64,000 nt of DNA from Phanerodontia chrysosporium. Its lineage: Eukaryota; Basidiomycota; Agaricomycetes; Polyporales; Phanerochaetaceae. The position numbers were made by a program, and so were the translations under genes. Shown in pieces: positions 41,961 through 53,310 of this stretch (positions are counted from its first letter, which is position 1; each line of letters starts with the position of its first letter). The notes under the pieces are model-generated. The model was not told the DNA's origin and did not search any database. It saw only the letters and a list, made by a program, of their open reading frames with translations. The stretch lies in NCBI GenBank assembly GCA_001910725.1, contig MJGA01000005.1:248001-312000 (forward strand), read 5' to 3'.

Positions 41961-44671
41961 ATGGTGCAAGCAGTCCACCATCATCGGCCGACTCTAAAGC
42001 AGGTGAGCTGCCCTGCGCTTTGCAGACAGGATGTCTCTGAGGACGGAATGGCCTGCAGCAAAACAAGCCCTTCAAGTCGAAGCATGCCACGAAGGGCTCG
42101 CTGAAGGAGGTTGCAAAAGGTGCGCTGCTACTCGTCCCATGGCATAACTCTCTGATGATCTCCTTGTCTGTCAGGCAAGGTAACCCGTCAGCCGATCAAA
42201 AGCTCGCACTCTGCAGCAGCCGCGGCACAGACCCGCTTGAACAGGAAGAACCATGCGAAGCAGGTCCAGCTGCAGAAGAGGCAAGCTATCATCTCTGCGA
42301 CCCGTCTCTTCAACGGTGCAGACGGCGTCCCACGGATAGTCGCAGTGGTGCCCTTGACCCCGGATGTCGACACAGCCTCTGTCGTCGCTGCGCTACAGGA
42401 GCCGCTAGATATCTCAGACGACGTCCCCTCTCAGGGTCTGTACAAGCTCAGGTACGTAGAACGCGTTTGCTATTGTCAAGCGTTCTCTGACATTTCCTCA
42501 GGGCAGACCGCTTCAAGACTTCGCTGCAGTTCGTCACAGTCCCCTACCGCCGCCTCTACGCAGCCCTCGATGCATGCCGGGTCGCGGACTACGTCGTCTT
42601 TGCGCTCTCATCTGAAGTCGAAGTTGACCAGTGGGGCGACACCCTTCTGCGTACCCTCCAGGCACAGGGTCTGCCAGAGATCGTGACCGTGGTTGCGTCT
42701 CCGTCCCCATGGATGCCAAGACGAAGCCGGGCATCCTGAAGTCGCTGCTGTCTTTCATCCAGTATTTCGTTCCCTCGCAAGGTCGAGTGTATGACCTCCA
42801 TGCAACCTCGGACAAGCTCAACGCACTCCGTGCCCTCTGCGAAGGTGCACCCGAGGACGTGAAATGGCGGGAAGGTCGCGCATATATCCTCGCAGAAAGT
42901 GTCGAGTGGTCAGATGGAAATTTGGCAGTCACAGGCTTTGTCCGTGGGTCCTCTCTCTCCGCGAACCGTTTGGTGCACCTGCCCAATTTCGGCGACTACC
43001 AAGTCTCCAAGGTGCGTAACATACATTGACATAACAGGATCCTGCCATAACGCGCTGCTCAGATCATGTCTGCGCCTTTACCGAAACACTCAAAAAGCGG
43101 ACAGTCAAGCGCCATGGACATTGAGCCAACAGTACTGGCCGAGCCGGACGCCGAGGATGCCGACTCGCTTGTCTCGAGCAATGAACCAGACGATCTTGCG
43201 AACGAGCAGACCTGGCCAACAGAGGAGGAAATGGCCGGTGGCTCTCAGTCCGTGCACGATGATTCGATCCCGGATGCAAAAAAGGGTACAACACCCAAGG
43301 TTGTGAAGCGCGTGCCCAAGGGCACCAGTTCCTACCAGGCTGCTTGGATCGTCGACGAGAGCGATGAGGAGGAGGAGGACGACGACGACGACGAAGGTGC
43401 AGGCGGCAGCGACGCTGGCGTAGCAGATGAAGAGGAGGAAGAGGAGATGGTCGAAATTGAGGAGGGCGAAGACACCGAGATGGCGACTGACGGGCGCCGC
43501 AGCGTCGCTTTCCAGGACTATGAGGATCTCGACGCAGAGGAGGAGGACCGCCAGCTACAAAAGTGGCGCGACCGCAAGCGTGAGGAGGAGGATGACCTGC
43601 AGTTCCCCGACGAGATCGATACGCCGATGGATGTGCCCGCGCGCGTGCGCTTCCAGCGGTACCGCGGGCTACGCTCCTTCCGCACGAGCCCCTGGGATCC
43701 GTACGAGAATCTACCCCGCGACTATGCGCGGATTTTCCAGTTTGAGGATTTCAAGCGGACAGAGCGTGCAGTTAGACGGCGTGCGGAAGAAGACCCGGCT
43801 GCTGTGCAGGTGAATATACCTTCTCGGCTGTCCGTTGGGGTCCAAGTACTTACAATGTCCGTAGCCCGGCACCCGTGTCACCGTCTACCTGAAGGACGTC
43901 CCTCAAGAGGCTGCTCAGGCGCCTTCTTTCCCTTTGATCCTCTTCGGCCTCCTGCAACACGAGCACAAGAAGTCCGTGCTGAACTTTAGTGTGCAGCGCA
44001 ATACCGAGTACGAGGGTTCAGTGCGGTCTAAGGACCCGCTCATCCTCTGCGTCGGCCCACGCCGCCTGCGTGTGAACCCGATTTACAGCCAGCTCACCCG
44101 CGGTGGCGGTAAGGGTGCGAATAACGTTCACAAGTTCGAACGGTACCTTCGCCATGGTGACGCTCATGTGGCGACAACGTACGGTCCTGTTGTCTTCGGC
44201 TCACAGCCATGTATCCTTCTGAGAGAGACATCAGACCCGCAAGGTACGTCTCGTGAGTTTGTGTGCAATATTATTGGGATACTAACTGCGTGCCTAGCCC
44301 CCGAGCTCGTCGCGATGGGCAGCTTCCTGAACACAGACACGACGCGCATCATTGCGAAGCGCATCGTGCTGAGCGGCCATCCGTTCAAGGTGCACCGCAA
44401 GACGGCGACCGTGCGGTACATGTTCTTCAACGCAGAGGACGTGAACTACTACAAGCCGGTGCAGCTGCATACGAAGCACGGACGCACGGGCCACATCAAG
44501 GAGTCGCTCGGCACGCACGGGTACTTCAAGGCACACTTCGACGGGCAGATCAGCCAGATGGACACTGTCTGCATGTCGCTCTACAAGCGTGTCTACCCGA
44601 AGTGGAGCGAGCTCTGGCGCGAGGGTGCGTCTGCGTCTGTGCAGGAGGTTGACGATAGGATGGAGGAGTGA
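41961..44671 (+). CDS. TSR1: Ribosome biogenesis protein TSR1
   Basis: TSR1 is a GTPase-like, catalytically inactive factor of pre-40S maturation. The start exon (41961-42002) encodes [14 protein letters not shown], followed by [20 protein letters not shown] and [18 protein letters not shown], typical of the basic N-terminus. The middle has [20 protein letters not shown], then [20 protein letters not shown] (AARP2CN-like). A long acidic region follows (runs of Asp/Glu), then [39 protein letters not shown] and [18 protein letters not shown] C-terminal blocks ending near EVDDRMEE. The frame must change near 42680-42710 (between TVVAS and [10 protein letters not shown]) where no intron fits; one base seems to be missing. 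Otherwise the gene looks complete. Confidence 0.93.
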
Positions 44672-44761
44672 GGGGATGCGGTATCGCTGTACTTCATTTG
44701 CTGTATCTAGACGTGTTGTATTGGTGTATGGTCCCAATGTTTGTCCTCAAATATCCAGGCA

Positions 44762-46623
44762 ATGCCCTCTGGGATGCTCGCGATTCTTGCTGCAGAGCAG
44801 AGTCCAAGAGTCGGAGAGGAGACATCACAAGCAGGGCGCGTAAGGGCGCTGAGTCATGCTCAGTCGCCTCGAAATGGATCAATCGCGCCTTCTGGTGTTC
44901 GACCACCCCGCCCGACACAGCACACGACAGACGTTTCCCATGCTGGCCCTCCCGCGGGCCTAGTCGCTACTCTCACCACACTCCTATACGCTGCGCGGAT
45001 GGAAGCCGCTGCGTCGAACCCCCTTGCGCGTGTCTGGGGCAAGGCCACCGCGAGTGTGCGCTCTCTCACGCGAGAGAGGAAGGACTACCTCGTCGGGATA
45101 GGCCTGCTGCTCGTGGTGGTGTTTTTGTGGACGTCGGGGAGCTTTATCACGCAGGTGCGCTTTGTCCGGTGGACATCTGGAAAGCGGTACTGAGGCTGTC
45201 GGACGCCGCACAGGATCTCTACGAAGATGGCTACAACAAGCCCTTCTGGTTCGTCGCCGGCCATGATGCGCCCCTGAAGTCCCCGTTGAGCACCTTGCTA
45301 GGTTGACATACCTCAGCACGGCGACCTTCACGCTGTACCTCTTTCCGTATCTCATTCGGCGGGCGTTCGGAGGCGGGAAGCTGGGCGACGGAGGTAGGTA
45401 TGTGCGTCCCGCTTTGCCCACAGTTTCCCCTCTGACGGAAGCTTTGCAGAGTCCGCGAGGGATATCAGCCGCTCCGGACTGAAAGTGCGCCCGAGGCGTT
45501 GACCCAGCCGGTGAGCCCAAGCTTAGTCTGCTGGGACGAGCAGGACATTGATGGCGCGCAGGGACCCGAAGCTGCAGCTCACGAAGAAGTGCTCCCGCCA
45601 CTCACTACGCGCGAGACTGCTCATGTTGCAGGATGGTTCTGTCTCCTGTGGTTCGTCGCAAACTGGTCTTTGGCCCTCGCTCTCGCGTATACGAGCGTCG
45701 CGAGTGCGACCATCCTGTCCAGTATGAGCGGTAGGTCGACTAGGATCGAGTATCGCCTTTATATTGATTCGCAAGCCTAGGCTTCTTTACACTGGCCGTT
45801 GGCCGCATCTTTCGCGTTGAAAGCCTAACACTGGTGAAGATCGGTGCGGTCATCACGAGGTCGGGACTCTTTCTAATATTGACTTGCCCCACACTAATCC
45901 TGGCTTTCCCCGCAGCTTCGGCGGTGTAATGCTCGTGTCGCTATCGGATAATTCAGACTCTGAGGGGAGCCCTGTGCCTGGGGATAACGCAAAGCCCGCA
46001 GCCATCATCGGAGACTCCTTGGCGCTCCTCTCGGCACTCTTCTACGCGCTCTACGTGACCCTCTTCAAAGTCCGGGTGCGTGAAGAGTCTCGGGTCGACA
46101 TGCAACTTTTCTTCGGCTTCGTCGGACTATTCAATGTTTGTTCTCTTGGCCCATCGGCGTGGTACTGCACTTCGCACGGATCGAGCGGATGGAGCTGCCT
46201 ACCTCGAGCACGGTCGTCGCCTTCATTCTGATTAGCGTGAGTTTTCTCCCTTTCGGGCCGTGAAGCTGAGAAATTTGACGGGAGCGCAACTTTTACTCGC
46301 AGATGGGTATCACGCTGTCGAGCGACTACATTTACATGCTGGCTATGCTGAAAACCACGCCCCTGGTAGTGACCATTGGGCTTTCCCTCACGATGCCTGT
46401 TGCAGTCATCGGCGACTTTGTTCTGCACAAGCCGGTCAAGGGAAAGGTTATTCTCGGTGCCGCGGTTGTGTTGCTGAGTTTTGTGGCCGTCGGACTGGAA
46501 GATGCCCGGAACAGCGGTGAGAAAGACCTGATATCCGGCAAGACGTTGGATGAGGAACGAGGGGTTGCCGGGGACGAGTCCGAGGAGGAGGTAAACCTAG
46601 AGTCGCATGTGGTGTCGTCGTAG
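44762..46623 (+). CDS. EamA/DMT-family transporter (SLC35F5-like)
   Basis: A multi-pass membrane protein of the drug/metabolite transporter superfamily, resembling yeast YML018C. Visible helices include YLVGIGLLLVVVFLWTSGSF, LTYLSTATFTLYLFPYLI, AGWFCLLWFVANWSLALALA and TTPLVVTIGLSLTMPVAVIG; the motif YTSVASATILSSMSG is typical. About ten helices are expected. Substrate is unknown; relatives sit in vacuole or Golgi membranes. A non-conserved N-terminus makes the start uncertain: ATG at 44762 keeps the frame, but an internal ATG at 45001 is also possible. The frame changes near 46135, inside a coding stretch (FNV to WPIGVVLHFARIE), where one base seems missing. TSR1 ends only 90 bases upstream. 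Confidence 0.88.
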
Positions 46624-47050
46624 TCTTCCCTTCTCTCTCGTGCTCCCGTGATGTACTTTGTCTTGAACGTTCTGTAGATCTCTTTTCCTCTTCTCGACCG
46701 CGCAGTCTCACCGGAGCGTGCGAAGACGGGCTCGGGAGCGTGTGGAACTGCCTCCGCTGCAGCGTATGACCATGGAGGCATTTGGCTGCCGTCGCCGTGA
46801 CTGAGCACATTGCCCTGGCGGGGCGTTGTCGGCGGGGGCACATGCCTGCGGTTTGGCGGCAGTGTCGGCAAATGCCGAAAGCGACGTGGCTTATACGTGG
46901 CCGCAGCGAGCGAGCGCCGATCCCTATACTCCCTCTCCCCCTTCCACGTACGCCCGCAGTTTCCTCTTTTCCCTACAAGACCAGGCCATTCAGTCTTTTC
47001 TCTCTCCCTCCACGTACACTCGCACACAACTCTGCTCCTGCCACATCACC
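46624..47050. other. Promoter and 5' UTR region of the HAC1-type gene
   Basis: Pyrimidine-rich toward the ATG at 47051 (CTCTCCC and CCCTC runs at about 46930-47040), common for fungal core promoters. No other gene recognised. Confidence 0.4.
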
Positions 47051-48318
47051 ATGAAACGTTCAGCAGATGCTGCCTTCGTTGTCGAGCAACTCCCCGGCAC
47101 CCCCGGACCTTCCTACTCTCCCGCACCAGACACTCCGACGCCCTCGACGCCCTCGGACTGTCCTCCGCGCAAACGCTCCCGCTCCGAAATTACCCCAGAG
47201 GAGCGCAAGGAGGCCCGTGCACACCGCAACCGCATCGCCGCTCAGAACTCCCGTGACAGGCGGAAAGCGCAGTTCGCCTACCTTGAGCGGCGCGTCGCCG
47301 AGCTCGAGGAGGAGAACAGGCAGTTGCGCGCAGGCATGGGCATCGCTCCACACTCACCGTCCGAGGAGCAGCTGTCGCAAGAGCGCCAGAAGGAGCTCGC
47401 CCGGGAGAAGGAGAACCAGGAGTTGAGAGAGAGAATAAAGACCCTCGAGAACGGTTGGGACGCCGTCATCAAGGCCCTCGCGGCATCTGGTCTACCCCTC
47501 GCCGTCCCCCCACCACCACCACATCACGCCGAATCTTCAACTGCGTCGTCACGACCCGTGTTCGCCCAGCCGACACACTCATACCCCTCGCCCGCCCCAT
47601 CATCACCCTCATCGAGTTCCGGATTCGAGTTTGACGAGTACGAGCCCACTCGCCACCTAGCACGGGTGGCGACCACCGATGCCCCTCTTTTATCTTCGGT
47701 GCCCCAGCAGCGGGTGGACTCGCCACGAATCAGCTCGAGCTCGAACTCACCCCTTCCCCTTCGACACAGGCCGCCACTGCCACTCCGACGGTGCCCATCG
47801 ACGAGGGCGCCATGGAAGACCTCTTCCGCGAGATCCTCGCACCGTCGCCTCTTCTCTCGTCGGCGCCTGTGCCCATCGGCATCACTATCGAGGACGCCCC
47901 CCAGCCTCCGTCCACCGGGGCGCCGGTGGTGAGCGCGTCTCCCGCACCGCCGATGATCGACTGGGAAGGTGAAGCAGAGATGCAGAGACTCTTGGAGATG
48001 CTCCCTGACGTCGCAACCGACGTGAATGGGGATGCGCCTAGCGACGCGATCGACTTCCCTCGGCCCTCGATCTGGGCCTCAACGGATGGGAGCTGCCACT
48101 CACCTCGCCAGCACCTTCCTCCGCCGTCGCCGCGTTCTAAGCCTTCCTCAATTCTACGTCTATCGCTGTCGTTGTTTCTCTCCAATGGTCTATCCGGTCG
48201 CATCTCCGCTCCCGTAATTTATAATGTGTTCCCAGTATTGGTTCTCGGTTTTTCTTGGATTTTATTATCGTCACGACGATATAGAGGCTCGCATCCACCC
48301 CACATCACCCTCGCGTAG
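47051..48318 (+). CDS. HAC1: HAC1/XBP1-type bZIP transcription factor of the unfolded-protein response
   Basis: The ATG at 47051 opens a bZIP protein. The basic region and leucine zipper read EARAHRNRIAAQNSRDRRKA and FAYLERRVAELEEENRQLR, the exact pattern of basidiomycete Hac1 homologues (Hxl1/Cib1) that activate ER-stress genes. Unspliced, the frame ends at 47932 (293 aa) in Arg-rich sequence. Removing 47661-47707, bounded by Ire1-type hairpins, joins Leu-Ala to AAGGLATNQLELELTPSPS and the acidic tail TVPIDEGAMEDLFREILA, MIDWEGEAEMQRLLEMLP, a likely activation domain. This frame ends at 48318 (406 aa). A sensible alternative end, LDLGLNGWELPLTSPAPSSA and stop at 48140, is one base out of frame and would give 347 aa; a missing base near 48058 would explain it. 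Confidence 0.9.
47661..47707 (+). promoter_or_regulatory. Predicted unconventional Ire1 intron of 47 nt
   Basis: The 5' site lies in a hairpin with an 8-bp perfect stem (TCGCCACC with GGTGGCGA, 47650-47672) and a 7-nt loop TAGCACG, cut expected between G and C (47660|47661). The 3' site lies in a hairpin with stem CCC/GGG plus G-T pairs and a 7-nt loop CAGCAGC (47705-47711), which fits the consensus CNG|CNGN exactly. The ends are not GT-AG. Removal changes frame by 47 (2 modulo 3) and opens the second frame. Confidence 0.8.
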
Positions 48319-48743
48319 TAGTTATCCCCACGCCTGCCCCCTTCCTTCGTACCACTTCGACACTTCTCTGACGCTGTCTCCCGGCTGCCGTAGTACGCTT
48401 TTCTCCCTTCGGGTCGACGAATTGCTTGCTCGTGTTGGTCGGTGAGCGCTCGGGTTGTAGAGTAGTAGATCGTTGGTCTTGTTGTACGGCTCCGGTGCTA
48501 CTCGCGAGGAATGTCAAAAGATTGCGAACGTCTCATTCTCTGTTGTGCAATGTGAGCAGAAGCGAAGATATGGAGGTTGTCGACACTCGTGCCGATCATG
48601 TGGGCAGACACACTGTATGAGAATTAATTCGGGTAGCTTCCGACTCCTCCGCAAGACTTAGGTATCAACTTCAAGAGTATAGCATTACAAGACAGAAAGA
48701 TACAACAGCATTTTCCAGTAGGGAGCCTACAGCGCAAAGCACC
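48319..48743. other. Intergenic region between convergent genes
   Basis: 3' flanks of the HAC1-type gene (+) and SF3B3 (-). The HAC1 coding end may be as early as 48140, in which case part of the preceding sequence is also 3' UTR. No other signal seen. Confidence 0.45.
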
Positions 48744-51700
48744 TTAGAACCCACTTGCAGTGACCCGGAGCTGCTCGAGCTTTTTGAGCACCTCGCCGAC
48801 GGTGCGGTCGAGCTCATTCGCGATCGAGCTCTGCTTCGACGCGGGGAGGCGCGCGAACATCTCGCAGAGGTCGCCGTCGACGACGGCCTTGACGGGCACG
48901 TAGTACCCGCGCCAGGCGAGGTGGTCGCGCCGACGAGGCTAAGCTGCTCGGTCCGCATGTGCTGCTCGAGCGTCGAGATGAAGTCGACGTCCTCCTTGGA
49001 CACGAACGGGACGAGGATGCCGATCGTGCCGTGCAGGCCCGTGTACAGCAGCACCTCGCGCCCGCCTGCGACGAGCGAGACCTTGTGGATCGACGTCACG
49101 ATGTCGCCGACGTGGAAGTGCGCGAGCATCGCCGTCTTGTGCGGCGCGCCCATCAGAATGCCCTTCTCGTGCAGGATCCCTGCGCCCGTCGGGTCGTCGT
49201 CGACCTGGTCGCTGACCTTGGCGTCGAGCCGGTTCACGAAGACGTTGCCGAACCGGTCGCCCGCGGCGACCGTGTTGTAATCGACCATGGTTGCCGCGGT
49301 GATCCATCGCGGCTGCGTGTCGTCGGCAAAGATGAGCAGCTTGTTCTCTGGAGGCTTATAGACAGCGTAGAAAATCGACTCTTGCATGTCACCGACGATA
49401 ATGCGCGAGCCTTGGGTATTCAGTGTCACAATTGCGCTTGAGAAGTTCTAGGACGAGAGTAAATAGAAGATATGACCCCTGGGTGATGCCAATGTACCTT
49501 GTTCTCAACCTTGCGCAAGAGTTTCTTCTTGCCTATGTCGTATATCCGCAGAGCTTTACCGACACCAGCGACCAGTCGACCTTGGAAGGCCATGACAGCA
49601 AGCGGGACATCGTTCGTCTCCGTCTGAGACACTCTTTAGCAACGCCTAATCACAGTTGCGCGCCCCAAGCACGTACCTTGTGCAGCAGCTCGAGGTCCCG
49701 ACCATCGTTGATGAATCTATAGGTTCGCAGGAAACCGCTCGTGCATGACCGTGGTGCAAGGAAAGTATCCTGGGCGGTACCAACGACAAGTGTGAGCTCG
49801 CCCCCACGCGCGGTAAACGGCACCACTGCTAATGAGAAGGCCGCTTCGTTATTGTCGAGAGGAATGAAATTGACGGTTTGTGCCTGGAGAAGGGTCAACA
49901 CCAGCCCTGACAGAGATATTTGTACACTCACATCGACTGGGCTGATGATACGAATACCAGATGCCCAAGTCCCCGCAGGTGCCTTTGGCCTGCCGAATAC
50001 TTCCGGAGGAAGGTTAAGCATCTCTTCGTCAATCTCCTTCCCTTGCTGACGCTGATGACGATGGACGAATGAGCACTGGGTGGGATCGGAGTCGCGTGGT
50101 AAAAGCTCACCAGCTCCTCGATCTTCTTCTGCTTCGCCTCCTCTCCCATGACACGGTGATCTCCCTCGATCATGTAAAAGAACCCATTATTAGGGTGGAC
50201 GATCATCTTGCGAGGTGTGTATGAGAGCGGGATGGAGTCTTGTTTCAGCTTTGTACCCAGTTTAGGGATCTGGAAAATCCTAAATAAACATTAGCATCGC
50301 CAGTCGTGAGGTCGAAAGACAACAGCTCAGTGATAGAACAATGTATGGTGATAAGTGGTTGACACATCATCCAAATTCAGTTTCCCAGTTTCGTCTCGGC
50401 TGTGTCCGGCTTAACTCAGGGAGAACAGTGAACTCACCTAAGAACACTTCCTGAAATACCAATAAGACCCTCCGGGCACAGTTCGGCGGAGAAGCTCCAG
50501 GCGTAGTCAAGGTTCTCGAAGATGAGAGGCGTGAAATGCATGAGGTTTTGGTGGGTATAGTTCAGCCATGACCGGGAGGAGAGCGCGAGGATACCAGGAT
50601 TTCTCTGGATCTGAACTCGAATGAGCTTGATAGGGCGCGTCCCCAAAAACCTAGAGTGCCACCTTAATGGAGCCCGCGGACGAAAGACACGAATACGACA
50701 TACCTTGTTCGTGTATCTGTCAATTGGCCGTTGATGGGGTCGAGTACCGTCCGCAGCAGCACACCGTTTTGTAAACCGATGTTGACGAAGGTTGTCGGCT
50801 GGACCTTGTTGATACCAGCGTCCAGCATATCGGCGATGCATATCGCAGACGGTGGGGCTGTCAACGCTTGCAGACTGATCGTCTCCAGAGTGCTTTCCGG
50901 GTCGAGCGAGACAATGCGCACAGTTTGGTCTTCACATCCGACGGCTAGGAATGGCGTTCGTTGCCTGCCCTCAGGTACTTCACCAACGCTGAGTGCAAGC
51001 ACTGTGCTGCCCATCGCTTTCCGCTCCTGGTACTCGTTCAGCTGTCCCTCGAGGTCAAGCTCAAAGTACACGAGCTCGGCGCTGCTCAGAGCAACCACTA
51101 CTTGTCGACGGTTCGTGGTTGCGCAAACGATTGTCTTCCCTTGTGGTACCCGCCATTCGTTGACGCGACGGTCCGCCAATACGTGTCGGATACCGTGGGG
51201 ATGTACTTGAAGAAGTGCATCTGCGCCGAGTTGCTGGACGGCAAGGGTGGGCGACGAGGATAGGAAACCGGTGTCTTGTACTTCCTCGATCGTCTCGCCG
51301 ATAGAGAGGACGAGAGTACCGTTGACGAATGACAAGATGATGTAGGAATCGAAGGGGTCTGTCCGACATGATTGAGCATCAAAGCGTAGAAACACGGTTT
51401 GACACGCACCATCTTCTCGTATCTTGGTCGTCCACACAGCATTGGGAATACCAGGAAGGTCTGAGCTGACAACCTCCTCTACTTCGAGACCGTGTCTGAG
51501 CATCCTCAACGAACTCCGACCGCCACGCCCGCATGCAGCAAATATTTGCGGTGAATCAGAGTTGGGAAGGAGGTTGAGCACCTTTGCATCCACAATTGGG
51601 TCGAGGCTCTCCAGCTCGTCAACGAGTGAGAGATTGTCGAGACCACGGGGACGGAAGTATGCAGGAGGAGGGCCATGGTTGGGTTCGCCATGCCATAGTC

Positions 51701-53076
51701 CGGGTACATGGTTGACGAGAATTCCGGTTCGTTATCGTCGTCTCCAAGTTTTTGGAACTGGTAGAGATGGCTGTAAATATGTCAATAAGACATAATCCCC
51801 CATGAAACATGGGAACGTACTGGTTGCCAAACTCTGCTGCGACAAAGAGGAAACCAGACTTCAGAATGCAGAGACTTGAAGCAACAGGAACTGTGTCGAA
51901 GTACTTGATCTTCAAAGCCTTGACGTCTTGTTCCTCATGCTCAATCGTGACTTTGTACAAATCGCCCGCCTCGCTTTGCAGAAGAAAGAAGAACGCGCCC
52001 TGTTATTTCATTCTCAGATGATGCTTCCTCAGCCACGGAGTAATGAACGTACCTTCATCTTGTGCATTACCGCAGCAGTTATAATGATACCACGCTCTTT
52101 GTCTTCTAATGGATGCCGCCGACGAGGAATGGGCACTCGGTGCTGATGGGCATCCATGTGTCGATAGATGATATGGTCTTCACAACAGACTAACACACCA
52201 GAGGGACCGTCGTAGCGGTCGGAGGAGGCTAGCTGCCCGCCCGGCACCTGCACGAGGAGGTTTGCGCGGGGGTCTGTGGGTTCACTCCATTTGCGGACGA
52301 CGTGGTTGAGTCCGAGGTCCAGTTCATAGTAGGTCAACAACTAGGCGTCACGGTCAGTCCAGAGTACTGACACGCGCGGACTAGCAGTGCATACCTTTTC
52401 CGCGTTATTGAAAGCCTCGCCAGTAGGATCCTGATCCGACTCAGAGTAGTCCACCTCCAATGCAGCAAATGTAGGGTTCTCGAAGCCGACGTCCAGTCCA
52501 ACAATGTGATGGATAATGGCGTTGTTCTTGTGAGCCTCGAGAGGTGAGGAAATTGTCAGGTTGGCTGCCGCATCGCGGTTGAGAATATACACCAGCTTTG
52601 CTTTCTCCATTGCGGCAATCATGACGCTACGGCCCTTTGGGTCTACGGCAAGGTATTGCCCTGGGACAATGCGCCGGGCGCCGGACTTGCCATAGGTCTC
52701 CTGATGAACCTTCACGAAGCTACTTGTCTTAGGGTCATAGTCGAGAATGACGATGCGCCCAGAGTCCGAGCCTACGATCGCATAGTCTGTAATTAGGATA
52801 GAGAAACGGTGAATACAAGACATGGAAGGACGATACGTACAAAGGCTCACCCTTCGTGCCTCCAGTCAGCCTGAACGCCGCTAATGAGCGGATAGAACCA
52901 AAGACGTCGCTTGTAACGATTGTTGAGACTTTGCCAGTTTGTACATCTGGACGGAGGAGTTCAAGTCGCGTGCCGCGCGAGACGATAATCTCCTGTTGCC
53001 TCGCCCCCGAAAAGTTGCCTACGATAGCCTGAGTTATGGCCGTGGGCGGTTGAAGTGTGAGGTTGTAGAGATGCAT
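48744..53076 (-). CDS. RSE1: Splicing factor 3b subunit 3 (SF3B3/Rse1)
   Basis: A large gene for an about 1200-aa WD-like triple beta-propeller protein of the U2 snRNP SF3b complex. The N-terminus [20 protein letters not shown], then [40 protein letters not shown] and [20 protein letters not shown] match the family strongly. The C-terminus should read [20 protein letters not shown] and end at [11 protein letters not shown] with a stop at 48744. Near 48930 the frame breaks after EQLSLVG; inserting one C there restores [10 protein letters not shown]. Multiple short introns follow the expected pattern. SF3B3 helps hold SF3b at the branch point. Its start is 234 bases from the divergent AFG1 gene. 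Confidence 0.95.
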
Positions 53077-53310
53077 TGCAGGCTGGCTGGACCTGCAATT
53101 GCTATGAGTTTGGTGGTTCGGGGAAGAAACAGAGCGTTTACACGAGCGGTGACGCGGTTGATTGATCGAGTAAGCAAGCTACTGGTACAATTGTTACTCA
53201 GCTTCAAACACATACTTACTTGCTTTCATTCGTGTTCTATCCATAGTTAGCCCCGCGCTACTACGAACTTGACCTCAACCCTCATTAATGTCTAGTAGTC
53301 GCTCGCTGCC
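53077..53310. promoter_or_regulatory. Short divergent promoter, SF3B3 and AFG1
   Basis: 234 bases separate the start codons of SF3B3 (-) and AFG1 (+). No unambiguous TATA element seen. Confidence 0.45.
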
